This document shows, piece after piece, positions 63,401-64,000 of a stretch of 64,000 nucleotides of DNA. A program made the position numbers and the translations under genes. Positions within the stretch are counted from its first letter, which is position 1. Each line of letters starts with the position of its first letter. Location of the stretch: assembly GCF_002284575.1 (NCBI RefSeq), contig NZ_NPKJ01000022.1, forward strand, positions 33,132-97,131. The letters run 5' to 3'. The notes beneath the pieces are model-generated. The model had not been told where the DNA came from and made no database searches. It saw nothing but the letters and a program-made list of their open reading frames with translations. Origin of the DNA: Mesorhizobium temperatum. Lineage in GTDB: Bacteria > Pseudomonadota > Alphaproteobacteria > Rhizobiales > Rhizobiaceae.

Positions 63401-64000
63401 GAAGCGGCGCTGGTTCAATACATCGTAGCCGATGAGCTTGCTGCCAACGGCGGCAAGCCGAATCTCGCGCTGCAAGCCGACCAGGCGCAGGCCGATATCT
63501 TTGACCGCTTCACCGCCGGCGAGATCGACCGCACCCAGGCTGTCCACGAGATGGCGGCGCTCTACAGGAGCATGGAGCCGAGCATTGCGGACGGCGGCAC
63601 CTACGCAGACTACTACGGACATTTCGCGGACGCGGCATATCAGGCAGCGAATGTCGCGCCGGGCCACGAAGGCGATGTTGCTTCCAACGCATCGCATGTC
63701 GTGGGTGAACCGCGCGCTGCCGCACCAGCAAACAAGGGCCAACCCGCTCCGAACAATGGACCGCTCACCCGTGACGGCGTCAGAGCAACCCCGCTTGACC
63801 AGGTGCCAGATCTCGTCATGGGCGATTTCCAGCCGACCCAGATTCCATGGCTTAAGCGCGAGCAGGTGGCCGTGCTGACGGAACAGCAGTTCCGCGACAT
63901 GGATCAGGCCGGATTGCTGCCCTATCTGACCAAGAGCCAACTGCGCGGTATCCCGAAGGCAAAGATAGGCCAGGTCAACATCGCGGGCCTCGTCGGGAAA
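54425..64000 (+). CDS. Giant multidomain protein (at least 3192 residues), putative secreted toxin or effector, truncated by the window edge
   Basis: An uninterrupted frame of 3192 codons from the ATG at 54425 (GGAGG ribosome site), with no stop before the window end. Two copies of an about 80-residue module (about 55.4 and 54.8 kb; GKSI..IA..., PExVxAxLNA, then NxDYQHG) open it. A LysM-like segment follows at residues 465-514 (YEVQPGDNLTEIAEAHGVT). Repeats of the type KWV..DG.W.W..PEVA and GPDGVYRPT lie in the middle. A hydrophobic glycine-rich region lies near 58.4-58.7 kb. Near 63.3 kb is a zinc-peptidase-like HELSH motif (H2956, E2957, H2960) with a downstream SEGEA acid pair (E2991, E2993). 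The end (LKREQVAVLTEQQFRDM) looks like the start of further repeats. There is no signal peptide. Located next to T3SS genes, it could be an effector, or a LysM surface or polymorphic toxin. Function unproven. Confidence 0.85.
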   Translation, partial: MVRPITPAKPPVQPQKVNASAKAEQVSRLEAQAAKLREQIKLANRMGERDWAAQARQDLAQVNTQLTTAQPTAATARPAPELPAAVTAANGNGGTTAAPALFTTQNFGGTPNLLLTSGEPDGGDVSPEAKDILKAIEGGKSIDNIAAERKMSPEKVVAALNAGKMTAIATEHANGDTRTVVITDGSGRTITENQDYQHGGYYTEVTGRDGQATSSPIRDDLGRKETTSVDAQTGAITTTFVDDLGDGSVTERTTNPQTRITTTTETSGDGAVTVTKNLPNGSTVETVTPAGGPALPVTTVTGPGGEETVLAHSQAADGSGAPSIQEQLAEGKSIEEIAEESNLTPEQVIAELNAAGLEVTQGGDEGETLQIVVTDPETGKTVTYNNDYQHGSRSVTTVDGNTETTDSVDGNGRTSHTERNTETGEQTTTIVDPKNNTETTIVFDKDGRRTETIVETLNDGEPIDYEVQPGDNLTEIAEAHGVTLEELAESNPELFTSPRDPDLIHPGETVVIEGATKTTVKVTFNGYTLTTSPDGKITLTNDTTGAVTDIAAGTAQQALAELLLSINPNSSDPEQAKEDLVVKTTLDGIFGGATPELTTEALEKQQAVVDAMALYGPGQDATGATLDGGPTSVGPYGNPPSATAPSGGKWVPLLVDGSWKWFDPEVAKAIAAENVAIANFGEAEAKAAQSAAQLDVYALDAEYKNAMEGAESTLDEVLAPYGLEWKPPEPKGTLADAQNRLTLANNALESASTARAEYEQGQTSLLEAIDKQVDLPTLSDPNQTAVSSPGGPSAEETNQQGKAAHAEVAELFTNVSLHTANGNKATIDQMISSTELELKLTDAKPGSPEYTAIEERLEGLQTLQGAAANQVTLAEAYQEYGVAQKEAADLAVTMEPLKQQLLAQAQERNPHHFDWEGYTNGHGDFTGKIKSQDIVEENGQLYVVTVYEHATFTDENGDDTNIHKSALTYDLNDEGIREDFRNDPLNKQWQEMMASTQDTSSASVCTANGTGSQSALDAAKSKIVGVQVDQLDAGLRDAKTGLVDATAARDQAITDYGPGTVEAPAGTLKPGETAVKITVNDRALWVAPEVAAAFEEQGPGAIGDSGKWVQIEMDGQKLWVHPEVAAAEIDRGQAETEKNQLEDWEENVRPAMVAGRDWYAFSASHPKLLEYGSAEHEAKLKYEYFEEHKDQALAGYQVQFENLYEAGFTGEYETYTPDQLSTAVGQTLGPDASSEDVQKVTEEITDRAGDDAEVKIVPIFSLDGGKESTTALFAIKSGGDEIGYVDSSGKYYSTFDEFQHENRIFSEKGNLVMAKGGDMSLGKGGFSLDELEVADARKVGFWDKATDIGLGIVAGVSTIVSFVPGGQWAIPIAIGSGSVLGGKALIKEGDHFLQGGDFDSQSGWNIATGVTAFLPVGAGALRTFGLAKTSLSRSQAFAGGFGMTRMKDASWGIGRFQVNVEEASYAGKVSEFMQSGNRLTTAAWSLDAGAVVTGVPLLGKSVEDLAAHGGEMSLLELANAVVGIGVGTVGTGLGGRSLLSNMPGTGGTRSGAFPDSGPQPRAVYEMGPDGVYRPTGEQVMPDPDEIIIDGDVVGETSGQQGPGFGARNGFDNTGGANRPTGPRALPAGESDGPNPPPPPGGKGDPSGDGQSSRPMVVHEAGPDGVYRPTDKLVFHDPSHPVVEGTVVNVHDEGPSAPGERGDPENASDRDAQGAREQNVRQPADSDPIVVPPVRGDGTTRPAESGLRLVWDPATKTFTGMPKPDAGEYTYTSGKDPQQTGYLDGARPSDPAVLATPDEVLLQSETETRDGSSRETTERQGPSGAKLPEGGAQGTRPLMRYTLGNRHTGEMLVDFNLPEGQRTVAIPEPKAITAAPEPVPAPVELDPSLPVLYLGADGRWTADPNARTEPPAVTDTGHPSPARPDGTPIINRFSSNPYSFGQTFNAVKAGLRRIGTRYLNTEPRYDYPKLGELVDSIYHRPVPQDGVTAGQDIYVEAGGKYLPAKVIVAGPQASMTRDIVLGEHATDAGYLGSGPTVERAKRGSITTPNGQLRVNTPAREVHTFDPAKNPEVSHRSALGETLTATLPALPDDAAATPAPTWTPEQVELVGDYLQSLERSSDPVVRDAVTMTRVQLGGRGLPQSGTEITQAQHNALGEMLNADQNSPFTGSKPVGQLSMNGLTTLQVFSAQGKLPHLSPGEVIDQLGLSTDARLPRGEQYLTAGALPGEAGWTNAGRGIVGDYLKAASGSTDPNLAAAANAASPFFKGGATKPGKAVTAAQQDALMQVLQADSGSTWVYGPKLQPETSFKPAGELSPEGRYNEKVLSGHDTWTPYLWREMRGYAANQQKSADSAVRSLAHALENALPASKPKAGTEINSEVPVLLERLLDADKASSWRAPTFFTDAQGVWRSDRATVSWFLQEHEANVVGGPILNDQATTAVGLGGSMFGIKMPLPSRQVYGELSLKNNGPGPGGTGFLLPVHPNDAKGQKLFVNGYRPNFAYDEAAAPSARWVASAPMLSKNTFQKENAVGVSLSLFGFSLSGAYVKRTLLYLGGEGGRPGYTRRESGPLSQRAASFWEEAARGGASHYSSEGKVPGFEDRVLYRNYNLIAPFGGGNEPWRGSPAFEGVPREAGAGPLNRLDRTDRGVGFAASLGSWPVTTVELGTVRKDLVPHTRSARAHPGSSEGAQKVFSALEASDGRLTPDVLEHLDTYLAEVAASPHGDLRFAGQRVADVFPELGMAPYPDQLATTGGRPDGMGRPAWKALRQQLDQQARSELTPTQAHYLNRLLEQDVQHNSPPPDTAPAPAGDGPIVPRSPAPRREQGPAAEGSWGPSTAKPLTQAEIAANRQEASSMLDDMLQQDLGMPEMRADLADQVSRSPEMMGLLRNAHAKGVRIVNPARRDLRIFDPSLEQDLTATGSGLDRRLDVISVDADMFRTPDADNDAVVAGFVDALSHELSHVTDAPIDVLPQDFANRQAHRDATVDARLKSEGEAALVQYIVADELAANGGKPNLALQADQAQADIFDRFTAGEIDRTQAVHEMAALYRSMEPSIADGGTYADYYGHFADAAYQAANVAPGHEGDVASNASHVVGEPRAAAPANKGQPAPNNGPLTRDGVRATPLDQVPDLVMGDFQPTQIPWLKREQVAVLTEQQFRDMDQAGLLPYLTKSQLRGIPKAKIGQVNIAGLVGK

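Overview
The window reads as alphaproteobacterial, most likely Hyphomicrobiales (Rhizobium/Sinorhizobium/Mesorhizobium-like). The clues are a very small SyrA/ExoX-type exopolysaccharide (EPS) repressor, ExoF- and ExoP-like export proteins, a rhizobial-style type III secretion (T3SS) block with a Tad/Cpa-type secretin, and overall high GC with AT-richer islands. I see no rRNA, tRNA or CRISPR array.

Layout: (1) 0.6-36.8 kb is a mosaic surface-polysaccharide island. It holds two family-2 and four family-4 glycosyltransferases, an ExoF-like outer-membrane exporter, an ExoP-like co-polymerase/tyrosine kinase, a Wzy-like polymerase, a Wzx-like flippase, a polyprenyl-phosphate sugar-1-phosphate transferase, a GH16 glycanase, a sulfotransferase, a pyruvyl transferase, a methyltransferase, an ATP-grasp/low-molecular-weight phosphatase fusion next to a deacetylase-like gene, and a Crp-type regulator. 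The island is littered with debris: remnants of cysT/cysW, ugd, IS21 and IS3, and duplicated gene fragments. (2) Embedded at 26.99-32.57 kb is a tight operon encoding a membrane O-acyltransferase fused to an SGNH domain, an acyl carrier protein, an AMP-forming ligase and an acyl-CoA-dehydrogenase-like flavoprotein. The ligase's substrate-pocket residues match the prolyl-AMP ligase code, so the operon may load proline on the carrier, oxidise it to dehydroprolyl or pyrrolyl and place it on the polysaccharide. (3) 37-45 kb holds miscellaneous exported proteins: a Vgb-like propeller, a frameshifted SGNH-RTX protein, a GMC remnant, a frameshifted multi-pass membrane protein and a second SGNH esterase. 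(4) 45.1-53.3 kb is a partial T3SS block: sctU, a Tad-type TPR lipoprotein, CpaD-like and CpaC-like (secretin) genes, sctV, sctY/sctX-like genes, sctD and a 60-residue candidate needle/rod gene. (5) 53.5-64 kb holds an RpiR-type regulator and a giant open reading frame (at least 3192 codons, running off the window). It carries repeated modules, a LysM domain, a hydrophobic segment and an HExxH metallopeptidase-like motif, and may be a secreted toxin or effector.

Three architectural signals stand out. A roughly 260-330 bp promoter-like module, with a conserved 20-bp dyad, occurs four times in front of unrelated polysaccharide genes. A divergent GH16/sulfotransferase gene pair is duplicated, and each copy has lost the opposite partner. 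Fragments of one glycosyltransferase gene are attached to two of the promoter-module copies.
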